NCBI GenBank assembly: GCA_012727715.1
Contig: JAAYGN010000031.1
Span: 1 to 52,418 of the forward strand
Direction: 5' to 3'
Length of the DNA stretch: 52,418 nt
Origin: Desulfovibrionales bacterium
GTDB taxonomy: Bacteria > Desulfobacterota > Desulfovibrionia > Desulfovibrionales > Desulfomicrobiaceae
Positions 37,762-47,095 of this stretch are shown one piece after another. Within the stretch, counting starts at the first letter, position 1; the number at the start of each line of letters is the position of its first letter. Below the pieces are notes generated by a model. It was not told the DNA's origin and searched no databases. It was given only the letters and a program-made list of their open reading frames with translations. The position numbers were made by a program, and so were the translations under genes.

Positions 37762-38583
37762 GTGAAAACATTACGTTTTTATAAGGTCAGCCCAGGAGGA
37801 AACAGCACCATTTTGGTTCTTGACCCTGTACCCAATGCTGATCGAGGTAAGGTTGCTCAAATTTTGATGAGCACACATCACTTGCAAGGGGAGCAGGTGG
37901 GTTTTCTTGACCTTGAGGCTGATCCGGTACGTCTGGATATGATGGGGGGTGAATTCTGCGGCAATGCTTGTCGGGCCAGTGCAGCAGTTATGGTTCAAGA
38001 AAAAATAGGACTAAGAGAACAAGAAGGGCTGTTGCAGGGAAAAATCTCTGTGTCCGGAGCGCAATACCCGTTACACCTCAAGGTGGATATGACCCCAAAA
38101 ATGCCTGTATATTGGTTGGAAATGCCTGTGCAGGGACAAAACCTGACCCATGGTGTGCGTGAGTTGGAACCAGGTCTTGGTTTGGTGTCCTTGCCCGGGA
38201 TTGACCACTTTTGTCTCTATGAACAAATCCACCCCTTCCCGGTTAATTACATTGAACAGGTCCAGAATTTACGGCAACGTTATGGACTGCAAGGGCCAGC
38301 CGTGGGCTGCATCTGGTATCAGACCACGCCAGCATATTGTATCAAACCTGTTGTTTGGGTTCGAGAAACTGCCTCCACACATTTTGAAACAGGATGCGGG
38401 TCAGGCAGTTTGGCCTTGGCCTTATGGCTGGGGTATGGGCAAAAATTTCCCCTGGAACTGGAAATCTTGCAACCCAGTGGGAGTAGTATTTCTGTACTGC
38501 TTTCAAAGCAAAAAGCGACATATAATGCCTGGATTTATGGGCCTGTCAGTATCATTGCCAAAGGGGAGGTCTATTTACCCTAA
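37762..38583 (+). CDS. DapF-fold (diaminopimelate epimerase-like) racemase/epimerase
   Basis: MMGGEFCGNACRASAAVM and HFETGCGSGSLALALWLG keep both catalytic-Cys motifs; atypical N-terminus; GTG start. Confidence 0.8.
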   Translation: MKTLRFYKVSPGGNSTILVLDPVPNADRGKVAQILMSTHHLQGEQVGFLDLEADPVRLDMMGGEFCGNACRASAAVMVQEKIGLREQEGLLQGKISVSGAQYPLHLKVDMTPKMPVYWLEMPVQGQNLTHGVRELEPGLGLVSLPGIDHFCLYEQIHPFPVNYIEQVQNLRQRYGLQGPAVGCIWYQTTPAYCIKPVVWVRETASTHFETGCGSGSLALALWLGYGQKFPLELEILQPSGSSISVLLSKQKATYNAWIYGPVSIIAKGEVYLP

Positions 38584-40124
38584 CGCTTCATCTGAATAGC
38601 AGTTTGAATCACCTGATCACCTGTGGTGATGGATTTACTATTGGCATCAAACCCTCTTTGCGTGATAATCATATCCACAAATTCCGAGGCCAAATCTACA
38701 TTGGAGTTTTCCAAGGTACTGCCGGCAACCCCACCAAAACGTCCTTCCCCGGCCCAACCCAGGGTACTGGATCCAGATTTTTTTGTTGCTGAGAACAAAT
38801 TGCCACCCTCTCGAAAAAGTTCTTGAGGATTGATGAAGTCAGCCAAGGGAATTTTAAATAATGATTGTTCTTGTCCATTGGAATACTTGCCTATAATTAT
38901 ACCCTGGGTGTTTACTGATACAGATTGCAAATATCCACGTTCATATCCATTTTGGGATTGATACAATGTACTGGAGCCAGATCTGTAGTTGGTTACAGAC
39001 ATTATTTGTTTTTCTGGATTATGCATCTTGGGTACAGAGGTAAAAGAAGTATTCAGGTCAGCTAAAGACATGGTTGCAGAAGGAACACTCCATTGTGAAG
39101 AAGATGCCCGAATACCCAAATCCAAAGCACTGGAAAGAGCTTCTCCGCCCATCAAGGTGGCCTGAACAATAGGGTATCCATCAGGTGATAGGGCGACGGG
39201 TGTCCAAGTACTTTTATTATCAGATGATCCCTGAAAGGCGCTCATATTAAAAAGCTCACCTGAGGGAGTAAAAGTAAAAGTGCCGGTCATGAGCACTCCT
39301 TTTTTACTGTCCAAACCAGAACCATCTTCGCCCGGAGGAATGGTCAATAAAAACTCCCACGTTCGATAGCCACTATCAAGATCATCGACATTTGCCACTG
39401 GATCAAAATACGCACTCAGTACATGAGACTTACCGCTGGAGTCGAAAATTTTAATGGAGGATTCATAGGCATAAGCATTGGCGGCCAAAGGTTCTTCATT
39501 ATGGGCATTCCAGGTATCAAAAAGAGCTGTAAAAGGGCTGGTGGTACTGGTACTTTTATCTTCACTACCAGAGTCAAGATTGATCATCATGCGCATTTCT
39601 GTGGTTGCTTCAGGCTCAGACACACTCATGCCATTGTCTTGAACGTCTAAACGAATATCTTGTAGTGGAGCACTCGATGCAGAGGGAATACTGCCTGACC
39701 CTCCCAGTAGTGAAGTTTGTGGCATTTTATACCCCTGCAGAATGTTTCCCCTGGGGTCACGAAGAAATCCAAGCTCATCAAAGCGGAAATTTCCTGCACG
39801 AGTATAATATATCTTGTCGGAATTTTCAGGAGAAACCACAAAAAATCCATGGCCGCCAATGGCGATATCCGTTGAGGTATTGGTGGTTTCCAAGGATCCG
39901 GCTGACATGTTATACAGGGTGGAACTCAGACCAACCCCACGACCGACCTGATTGTTAACACTAGCTCCGGTCAATTCCTGGCTAAGCAAGGTATTGAATA
40001 ACATGCGGGAAGATTTGAAACCCACAGTACTGATATTGGCAATATTATCTGAAATAACCGACATATTTTCCTGGTGGGCAATGACACCAGTTGTGCCGAT
40101 ATAAATGGTCGACGAAATACTCAT
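38580..40124 (-). CDS. flgE: flagellar hook protein FlgE
   Basis: TGVIAHQENMSVISDNIANISTVGFKSSRMLFNTLLSQ, DIAIGGHGFFVV, RAGNFRFDELGFL, C-term NSNVDLASEFVDMIITQRGFDANSKSITTGDQVIQTAIQMKR; RBS ggagg. Confidence 0.93.
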   Translation of the reverse strand: MSISSTIYIGTTGVIAHQENMSVISDNIANISTVGFKSSRMLFNTLLSQELTGASVNNQVGRGVGLSSTLYNMSAGSLETTNTSTDIAIGGHGFFVVSPENSDKIYYTRAGNFRFDELGFLRDPRGNILQGYKMPQTSLLGGSGSIPSASSAPLQDIRLDVQDNGMSVSEPEATTEMRMMINLDSGSEDKSTSTTSPFTALFDTWNAHNEEPLAANAYAYESSIKIFDSSGKSHVLSAYFDPVANVDDLDSGYRTWEFLLTIPPGEDGSGLDSKKGVLMTGTFTFTPSGELFNMSAFQGSSDNKSTWTPVALSPDGYPIVQATLMGGEALSSALDLGIRASSSQWSVPSATMSLADLNTSFTSVPKMHNPEKQIMSVTNYRSGSSTLYQSQNGYERGYLQSVSVNTQGIIIGKYSNGQEQSLFKIPLADFINPQELFREGGNLFSATKKSGSSTLGWAGEGRFGGVAGSTLENSNVDLASEFVDMIITQRGFDANSKSITTGDQVIQTAIQMKR

Positions 40125-40182
40125 GCGCACCTCCGCAAAGAAAAGCATTTGGGCGGAATTTTTTACCGCCTGCTCGTTACAA

Positions 40183-40199
40183 TGCAGGATCAGGACCAG
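40183..40199 (-). promoter_or_regulatory. possible sigma-54 (-24/-12) promoter upstream of flgE
   Basis: Minus strand CTGGTCCTGATCCTGCA: GG-N10-GC spacing, about 60 bp upstream of the flgE ATG. Confidence 0.4.
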
Positions 40200-40296
40200 A
40201 CTGTTAAACAGCTGTGAATGTACGCTGGAGAAGAGGTAAAAGGGAGGCATAACCAGCCGGGGAGACCTTTTGGCCTACCCCGGACATGAACACAAA

Positions 40297-41139
40297 TTAC
40301 ATGGCCATCAGGCGAGCAATGCGATCTTCAGTTGCTGGATGGGTAGAAAATAAAGAGGCAATTTTTGTGTTGGTAAAAGGATTAACAATAAACATGTGTG
40401 CAGTAGCTGGAGTAGCCTCCTGCATGGGTACAGAGTTTGCTGTCATTTGTAATTTTTGGAGGGCACTAGCCAGAGCCTGCGGTTTTCCGCATAATTTTGC
40501 TCCTGTTGCATCAGCCATAAACTCTCTGGAGCGTGATACCGCCATTTGTATAAGCATGGCTGCAATGGGAGCAATAATAGCCATGGCTAGCCCACCCAGC
40601 AATCCACCTCCTCCCTCATCATCTCCGCCACGTCCCATACCCAAAATAGCCCCCCATTTGATCATGCTGCCCAGCATGGAAATGGCACCAGCAAAGGTTG
40701 CGGCAATGGTGGATATAAGGGTGTCTCGATGCAGAACATGGGACAGTTCATGGGCCATGACTCCTTCTAGCTCGTCACGGGAAAGGATACGCATGATGCC
40801 TTGTGTGGCAGCCACAGCAGCATTTTGAGGATTACGCCCCGTAGCAAAAGCATTGGGACTGTCCGAAGGAATAATATAGACCTTGGGCATGGGTATGTTT
40901 GCCTTTTGGGCCAAGGATTCCACCAGGCCATAAAAATCAGGACTGTCAGCCCGGGTAACCTCTTTGGCCTTGTACATGCGCAAGACAATTTTGTCAGAAT
41001 TCCAATATGCAAAAAAATTCATACCTGCGGCCATAAGAAAGGCAATAAGCATACCTGATTGTCCACCAACTGCACCACCCATGGCCATCATAAGCAAGGT
41101 TAAAAGGGTCAATAAAAAAGCAGTTTTAATACGATTCAT
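40297..41139 (-). CDS. htpX: HtpX-type membrane zinc metalloprotease
   Basis: [20 protein letters not shown] (HExxH), [40 protein letters not shown]. Confidence 0.95.
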   Translation of the reverse strand: MNRIKTAFLLTLLTLLMMAMGGAVGGQSGMLIAFLMAAGMNFFAYWNSDKIVLRMYKAKEVTRADSPDFYGLVESLAQKANIPMPKVYIIPSDSPNAFATGRNPQNAAVAATQGIMRILSRDELEGVMAHELSHVLHRDTLISTIAATFAGAISMLGSMIKWGAILGMGRGGDDEGGGGLLGGLAMAIIAPIAAMLIQMAVSRSREFMADATGAKLCGKPQALASALQKLQMTANSVPMQEATPATAHMFIVNPFTNTKIASLFSTHPATEDRIARLMAM

Positions 41140-41193
41140 ATTTTCTCCGTATGTTGTCGTTGGTTACGAGGTTAATTTGCATCAAGTATTCAA

Positions 41194-41222
41194 TTTTTAA
41201 ATATCGTATTACAAGGTGTCAA
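41194..41222 (-). promoter_or_regulatory. possible sigma-70-type promoter for htpX (TTGACA-N17-TAAAAA)
   Basis: Perfect -35 hexamer on minus strand ~80 bp upstream of the start. Confidence 0.4.
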
Positions 41223-41352
41223 GGGAGGTTGTGAGCTATGCATATTCAGCTACGTTGATTTGCATTCTTATTTTTTTTACAATATTATTTTGCGTATTCG
41301 CAGCTTGTATTTTTAAAAATTAACTCTTGGTTAATGATGGAGGATTGGTGGT

Positions 41353-41655
41353 ATGAACAAAGAGCAAAGAGTGCATATTCGTAAAGATTGTTTGATTCCA
41401 GTACGTTTTATTTATCAAGGGCAAAATCAAACACACTATGCGCGTATGATAAACTATGGTGACGGGGGATTATGTCTAAAAACCCGAACGCCTATTGCCC
41501 AAGATGCAAAACTTGATCTTGCTTTGGAAGGATACACCCCTGAAGCCTCTTCCTTGGGAGCATTCGAGCGCTATCCTGTAACTGTGTGCTGGAGTAAGAA
41601 AATACCTGAAAGGGGTTTGCCGCTATATGAGACAGGAGTTAAATATATTGGATAA
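41353..41655 (+). CDS. small PilZ domain protein
   Basis: QRVHIRKDCLIPVRFIY (RxxxR), MINYGDGGLCLKT (NxGxxG), VCWSKK, YETGVKYIG. Confidence 0.8.
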   Translation: MNKEQRVHIRKDCLIPVRFIYQGQNQTHYARMINYGDGGLCLKTRTPIAQDAKLDLALEGYTPEASSLGAFERYPVTVCWSKKIPERGLPLYETGVKYIG

Positions 41656-41683
41656 AAAAAAGGCCAGATTTCTGGCCTTTTTT
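41654..41683. terminator. bidirectional rho-independent terminator between convergent genes
   Basis: aaaaaaaggccag-attt-ctggcctttttt perfect palindrome. Confidence 0.88.
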
Positions 41684-41691
41684 CTTTGAAG

Positions 41692-42708
41692 CTAGCCCTT
41701 TTGATGCAAGATAGCAGGGGATACTTCTTGAGTTGTAGCTGTTCCTGTCATAACCATGGCTTGGACCAATTCGACACGCAAGCTTTCGATAAAAGTGGTG
41801 ACACCTTCCTTTAGCCCGCCCATGGCCACAATACTAAAGGGGCGACCAATCATGACTGCATCGGCACCCAAAGCCAACATTTTCAAAACATCTCCACCAG
41901 TTCGTATGCCACCATCCACCAAGATATCTACTTGCCCCTTTAGTTTTTGGGCAATGCCTGGCAACACCTCAGCAGTGCCAGGAGTGTGATCCAAAACTCT
42001 TCCCCCATGATTGGATACCACAATAGCACTGGCTCCAGCCTGTACTGCCAATTGGGCATCTTCTATAGTCATGACCCCTTTAATGATAAATTTTGTGCCT
42101 GTTTTGGATATAATTGCACGAAGTGTATCTAAAGATTTGGGAGAAACAGGGCGGCCCATTTTTCGCAAGGTGACCAGTCCGGCAGCATCAATATCCATAC
42201 CGATAATTTTTGCTCCACTATCCTTGGCTTTGGCGAGTTTTTCATAGAGTTCTGCATCTTCCCAGGGTTTAATAAAGGGGATTCCATGTCCGCCCACAGC
42301 CTTGATGGCCGCCAAGCCTGCTTCATGGATAACAGGTGGCACACCGTCTCCTGTACAGCCAATAATACCGCCTTCTTGGCAACCACCAATAATAGCTTCT
42401 ATATATTCTTCTTCACTGCGCTTTCCACCCATATTAAAAGAAATCCCACCAATGGGTGCAGCCATAACCGGCATGGACAAGTTCAATCCCAAAATGGAAG
42501 TACCCAGCTGAGGTTCCACAACATCATGAACTAAACGCATGGCAAAGGTTTTTTGGGCTAAGGCTGTGACATTGGTCATAAAGGCGGTGCCAGTACCCAG
42601 TCCCCCCATGCCCGGTACTTCACCGGCACAGGCTTTACCATTGCATACCGGGCACACCCGACAAAATCCAGCCATCAGCTCTCGAGCTGTTTTGCGAATT
42701 TCTTTCAT
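41692..42708 (-). CDS. FMN-dependent alpha-hydroxy-acid oxidising protein with N-terminal Cys cluster
   Basis: FIIKGVMTIEDAQLAVQAGASAIVVSNHGGRVLDHTPGTAEVLP, DGGIRTGGDVLKMLALGADAVMIGRP; N-terminal CRVCPVCNGKAC; ATG 42708 after ggag. Confidence 0.9.
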   Translation of the reverse strand: MKEIRKTARELMAGFCRVCPVCNGKACAGEVPGMGGLGTGTAFMTNVTALAQKTFAMRLVHDVVEPQLGTSILGLNLSMPVMAAPIGGISFNMGGKRSEEEYIEAIIGGCQEGGIIGCTGDGVPPVIHEAGLAAIKAVGGHGIPFIKPWEDAELYEKLAKAKDSGAKIIGMDIDAAGLVTLRKMGRPVSPKSLDTLRAIISKTGTKFIIKGVMTIEDAQLAVQAGASAIVVSNHGGRVLDHTPGTAEVLPGIAQKLKGQVDILVDGGIRTGGDVLKMLALGADAVMIGRPFSIVAMGGLKEGVTTFIESLRVELVQAMVMTGTATTQEVSPAILHQKG

Positions 42709-42768
42709 ACTTTTTTCTCCATACCTCATAGTTTAAACGAGTTCAGCAATAAAACTGCCTGGGCCAGA

Positions 42769-44043
42769 CTAGTCTTTACTCATTTCAGTAACAAGGGTCA
42801 GTCCACTTTCCTCCAATACAGTTAAATCATTATACACTTCTCGTTTTCGAGCCAGGATATGATGGGCACCTTGAACAATGACCTCTGCTGCTCGGGGCCG
42901 GGAATTGTACTGGGAGGACATGGTAAAACCATAGGCTCCAGCTGAAAAAATTGCCAATAAATCACCTTGTGCCACTCGTGGCAGGCTACGATCTTTTGCC
43001 AGAAAATCACTAGATTCACAAATGGGGCCAACGACATCAACAACCACTTCCTCACGGTTTTTTTGACAAACAGGAGCAATACGATGATAGGATCCATACA
43101 GAGACGGTCGTACCAAGTCATTCATCGCTGCATCCACAATAACAAAGTTTTTTTCCCCATTTTCTTTGAGATATTGTACCTCTGTTACCAAAATTCCTGT
43201 ATTTCCAGCAATGACCCGACCTGGTTCCAAAATCAAAGTAACATCAAGATCTTGAAGAGACGTACCAATGGCTTCCCCCAATTCTTTGGGGTGGGGCGGT
43301 TCTTCCTCATTATAAGTAATGCCCAAGCCGCCGCCCAAATCAAGATATTGGATAGGAATACCCAGGCCTTGAAGCTCAGTGTAAAACTCTTTTAAACGCC
43401 CCAACGCCTCCATAAAAGGCTCCAGGGAAGTTAATTGTGAACCTATATGACAATCCATGCCAATGGGGTCAACATGGGTCAGTGTTTGGGCTAATTTGTA
43501 GGCTTTTAAGGCTTCTGGACGGGATAAACCAAATTTGTTTTCCTTAAGACCTGTAGAAATATAGGGATGGGTCTTGGGATCCACATCAGGGTTGATGCGC
43601 AGACTAACCCGGGCCACTTTATCCATATCCTGGGCAATGGTATTGATGCGTTCCAGCTCCTGAATGGACTCCACATTGAAGAGTAAAATATCAGCCAATA
43701 ACGCTTCCTGGATTTCACTTACTTCTTTGCCCACACCAGAATAGACAATCTTTTTCGCCGGAATACCGGCTCGTAAGGCTCGAAAAAGTTCCCCCCCAGA
43801 AACAATATCCGCACCACTGCCTTCTTGGCCCAAAATCTTCAGTACACTTAAATTGGAATTGGCTTTGACGGAATAACAGATCAAATGTTTAATATCAGAA
43901 AAAGCTGATTCAAATGCATGGTAGTGACGAGTCAGAGTTGATGCAGAATAAATATATAACGGTGTACCATATTCTTGTACCAATAAGGCAACAGAAACAT
44001 CTTCTGCATAGAGCTGGTCATTTTTATATTGAAAATAATGCAT
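42769..44043 (-). CDS. lysA: diaminopimelate decarboxylase
   Basis: YGTPLYIYSASTL, CYSVKANSNLSVLKIL, MDCHIGSQL, YLDLGGGLGI, GPICESSDFLA, SAGAYGFTMSSQYNSRPR. Confidence 0.95.
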   Translation of the reverse strand: MHYFQYKNDQLYAEDVSVALLVQEYGTPLYIYSASTLTRHYHAFESAFSDIKHLICYSVKANSNLSVLKILGQEGSGADIVSGGELFRALRAGIPAKKIVYSGVGKEVSEIQEALLADILLFNVESIQELERINTIAQDMDKVARVSLRINPDVDPKTHPYISTGLKENKFGLSRPEALKAYKLAQTLTHVDPIGMDCHIGSQLTSLEPFMEALGRLKEFYTELQGLGIPIQYLDLGGGLGITYNEEEPPHPKELGEAIGTSLQDLDVTLILEPGRVIAGNTGILVTEVQYLKENGEKNFVIVDAAMNDLVRPSLYGSYHRIAPVCQKNREEVVVDVVGPICESSDFLAKDRSLPRVAQGDLLAIFSAGAYGFTMSSQYNSRPRAAEVIVQGAHHILARKREVYNDLTVLEESGLTLVTEMSKD

Positions 44044-44059
44044 ATTGTCTCCTTGGAGA

Positions 44060-44470
44060 TTATTTCATGGGGATGGTGATAATTTCAGATATGGCCGGGT
44101 CAATCATACGATGTGTATTATCTGCTTTAAGTCGAATACGTAAAAATTTTCCTGCCAATGGCTCACAAATTGTAAACACAAAACTATTTTCTTTTTGATA
44201 AACCTCAGAACTGAAGGGATAAAATCTTTTTACCAATGAAGGAGTAAAGGGACAGGTCGGACAACCATCTTGCTCAACTTCAACCATAAAATATTCCAGA
44301 TTAATAAGCTTGCCGCCCATTTTAGCGGTAATAAGCAAACAGTTTTGATCCATATTTGCCTCGACATGGTCTATGCGCACCATTTCGTCACTGGCAATGG
44401 GTCTGGGCCATTCTTTTTTGCCACAGGCCACCAAGAGTAACAACATACAGACAAAACATATTTTTTTCAT
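44060..44470 (-). CDS. putative lipoprotein of unknown function
   Basis: MKKICFVCMLLLLVACGKK lipobox; GCPTCPF motif. Confidence 0.7.
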   Translation of the reverse strand: MKKICFVCMLLLLVACGKKEWPRPIASDEMVRIDHVEANMDQNCLLITAKMGGKLINLEYFMVEVEQDGCPTCPFTPSLVKRFYPFSSEVYQKENSFVFTICEPLAGKFLRIRLKADNTHRMIDPAISEIITIPMK

Positions 44471-44473
44471 ACG

Positions 44474-47095
44474 TTATCCCAGAAGAGCTTTCCACTTATG
44501 CAGTAAAGTCAGGGCATCCAGGGGGGAAAGCTCGTTCACATTAAGGGTTTTAAGGGATGAGACAATGGGATGTTCCTTGTCCTGAGGCTCTTTGACAGGG
44601 GAGGGGGCCAGTCCAGGCAAGACGGATTGGCGTGCAACAAGCTCTTGTTGACGGGACTGGCTAGAAGAGTGGCGTTCCAAGATCTCTAAAATTTTTTTAG
44701 CTCTTAAAACCACAGAAGCTGGAACCCCGGCGAGCTTGGCCACTTCAATGCCGTAGCTACGATCAGCAGGGCCTGGTACTAAACGTCGCAAAAAGATAAT
44801 CTCACCTTTCCATTCCTTAATAGCAATATTGTAGTTACGCACCTTGTCCAACCGTTCTTCCAGAGCAGTTAATTCGTGATAATGGGTGGCAAAGAGTGTC
44901 CGTATTCCATCTTGGCGTTTAGCCAGTTCTTCAGCAACAGCCCAAGCCAAGGATAACCCATCAAAAGTACTGGTGCCCCGACCAATTTCGTCTAAAATGA
45001 CCAAAGAGCGCTTGCCAGCCTGACGCAAAATACGAGCTGTTTCTGACATTTCCACCATAAAAGTGGATTGCCCCATGGCCAAGTTGTCCGAAGCCCCAAC
45101 CCGGGAAAAAATACGATCACACAATCCCAGCTTGGCTTGGGTAGCAGGCACAAAGCTCCCCATTTGGGCCAAAATACAAATAAGGGCTGCCTGACGCAAG
45201 ACAGTGGACTTACCAGCCATATTGGGGCCAGTAATAAGAAGTAGTCGCCCCATATCATCAATGGTCAGGTCATTGGGAATAAAGCTGGATTTCCCCTGCA
45301 CAGCCTCCACCACAGGATGACGGCCTTCCTTGATGAATATTTCCAGTCCATTATGCAGGGTAGGGCAAGACCAACTCCATTTACGCGCAGCTTGAGCCAA
45401 GCCTTGAGCATAATCAATTTCAGCCAAAATAGCAGCCATATCCATAAAACGAACACGATGGCCAGCCACTTCCTCCCGCAACTTTAAGAAAAGTTCATAC
45501 TCCTTGGCTTTACGTTGGTCTGAGGCATTGAGCAGGCGATCTTCCAAGGCTTTTAACTCTTCCGTGATATACCGCTCGGCATTGACCAGAGTTTGCCTAC
45601 GAATAAAATGTTCTGGAGGCGTTTGGGTTACGGATCGACTGAGTTCAAAATAGTACCCAAATACCTTGGTAAAACCAAGTTTAAGCTTGGGCAGGTTACA
45701 ACTTTCCCGTTCCCGTTCAAGCATCTGAGTTAAGGCTATTTCACCGTGGTCAGTCAAAGTGATGAGTTGATCCAAGTCTGGATCATAACCAGGACGAAAT
45801 AATCCCCCTTCAGTAATGACTGGGGGCAAGTTGTCGGCCAGAGCATGTTGTAACAAGTTATGCACGTCATCCAAATCATCCCAATCTGCAAGCAAACTGA
45901 CAAGTTTGGCAGGAGGATTTGTACATTCTGCCATGACCATGCGCAAGGCAGGCAGACAGGCCAAGGACGTGCTTAATGCTTGAAAATCTTTGGGGGTAGT
46001 CCGATTGACAACAATACGAGTACACAGCCTCTCCAGGTCATAGACCCGGTTTATATGTCCGCGTATGTCTTCTCTGACGGCATCATGGTCATGAAAATAT
46101 GCAACCAATTCCTGAACAGGGAGAATGGACGACAAGTCTTTAAAAGGTTGGCTTAAACGGGTTGCCAGCAAACGCCCCCCCATGGGGGTTTTAGTCTGAT
46201 CCACAACCTGCCACAAAGTACCCCGACCCTTTTGACCATCCATGGTCTGAAATAATTCCAAATTGCGTTCTGTGACCTCGTCCAACAGCAGGGCAGCGGA
46301 CAAGTTAAGTGGAGTAAAGGGTTCCAAATGATCTAAAGAACGTTTTTGGGTCAGTTCCAAATAGGTCAGCAGAGCACCGCATGAACGAACTAAAGCCGGC
46401 TTGTCATCTAAGTCCAAAATAGTCAGGTTTTGCACATGTTGGGCACGAAGAATTTTTTCTTCAGCCCCACGGCCGTCAAAATAGGTGTTTATAGGATAAC
46501 GGGAAGTCTTTTTTTTCCAGGACTCCAATTCCTTGGGCAGACCAAGACCATCGGGCAAGAGAACCTCCCGCGGATCTATTTTAATCAGCCATTGCCAAAG
46601 GAGATCTTCATTTTTGGTTTGCAGGCCAGACCAGGTACCTGTGGAAAAATCAACCCAGGCCAAGCCTCCTCCCAACTCAGAATCCCAAAATAACGCAGCA
46701 AGAAAATTATGCCCCTTGGAGTCCAGGGCAAGATCTTCCACGACCGTTCCTGGAGTAAAAATACGAGTTACCTCACGGCGAACCAACCCTTTAGCCTGCT
46801 TCGGGTCTTCCACTTGGTCACATAAGGCCACTTTGTACCCTTTTTCCAAAAGTTGGCGTAAATAGTCATCCACAGCGTGATGAGGCATGCCGCACATGGG
46901 GACGGGATTGTCGGCACCAGGATTACGGCTGGTCAAAGTGATTTGGAGTTCTCGGGCTGCAATTTCAGCGTCTTCAAAAAAAAGCTCAAAAAAATCACCC
47001 ATGCGAAAAAAAAGCAGAGTCCCGGGATTGGCCTCCTTAACTCGCAGGTATTGCTCCATCATTGGGGTAAGTTTGGCAGTATGCATTATTTTCAC
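44474..47095 (-). CDS. mutS: DNA mismatch repair protein MutS
   Basis: MMEQYLRVKEANPGTLLFFRMGDFFELFFEDA, ITGPNMAGKSTVLRQ, VILDEIGRGTSTFDGLSLAWA, LFATHYHEL; GTG 47095 overlaps upstream stop, alternative ATG 47086. Confidence 0.97.
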   Translation of the reverse strand: MKIMHTAKLTPMMEQYLRVKEANPGTLLFFRMGDFFELFFEDAEIAARELQITLTSRNPGADNPVPMCGMPHHAVDDYLRQLLEKGYKVALCDQVEDPKQAKGLVRREVTRIFTPGTVVEDLALDSKGHNFLAALFWDSELGGGLAWVDFSTGTWSGLQTKNEDLLWQWLIKIDPREVLLPDGLGLPKELESWKKKTSRYPINTYFDGRGAEEKILRAQHVQNLTILDLDDKPALVRSCGALLTYLELTQKRSLDHLEPFTPLNLSAALLLDEVTERNLELFQTMDGQKGRGTLWQVVDQTKTPMGGRLLATRLSQPFKDLSSILPVQELVAYFHDHDAVREDIRGHINRVYDLERLCTRIVVNRTTPKDFQALSTSLACLPALRMVMAECTNPPAKLVSLLADWDDLDDVHNLLQHALADNLPPVITEGGLFRPGYDPDLDQLITLTDHGEIALTQMLERERESCNLPKLKLGFTKVFGYYFELSRSVTQTPPEHFIRRQTLVNAERYITEELKALEDRLLNASDQRKAKEYELFLKLREEVAGHRVRFMDMAAILAEIDYAQGLAQAARKWSWSCPTLHNGLEIFIKEGRHPVVEAVQGKSSFIPNDLTIDDMGRLLLITGPNMAGKSTVLRQAALICILAQMGSFVPATQAKLGLCDRIFSRVGASDNLAMGQSTFMVEMSETARILRQAGKRSLVILDEIGRGTSTFDGLSLAWAVAEELAKRQDGIRTLFATHYHELTALEERLDKVRNYNIAIKEWKGEIIFLRRLVPGPADRSYGIEVAKLAGVPASVVLRAKKILEILERHSSSQSRQQELVARQSVLPGLAPSPVKEPQDKEHPIVSSLKTLNVNELSPLDALTLLHKWKALLG

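Noticed and set aside
40286-40828. 180-aa plus-strand ORF opposite htpX
   Set aside because: HtpX catalytic motifs on the minus strand are decisive; the plus frame is a mirror of its hydrophobic repeats
42302-43395. Plus-strand ORFs opposite the flavoprotein and lysA
   Set aside because: Shadow ORFs without RBS or family signal
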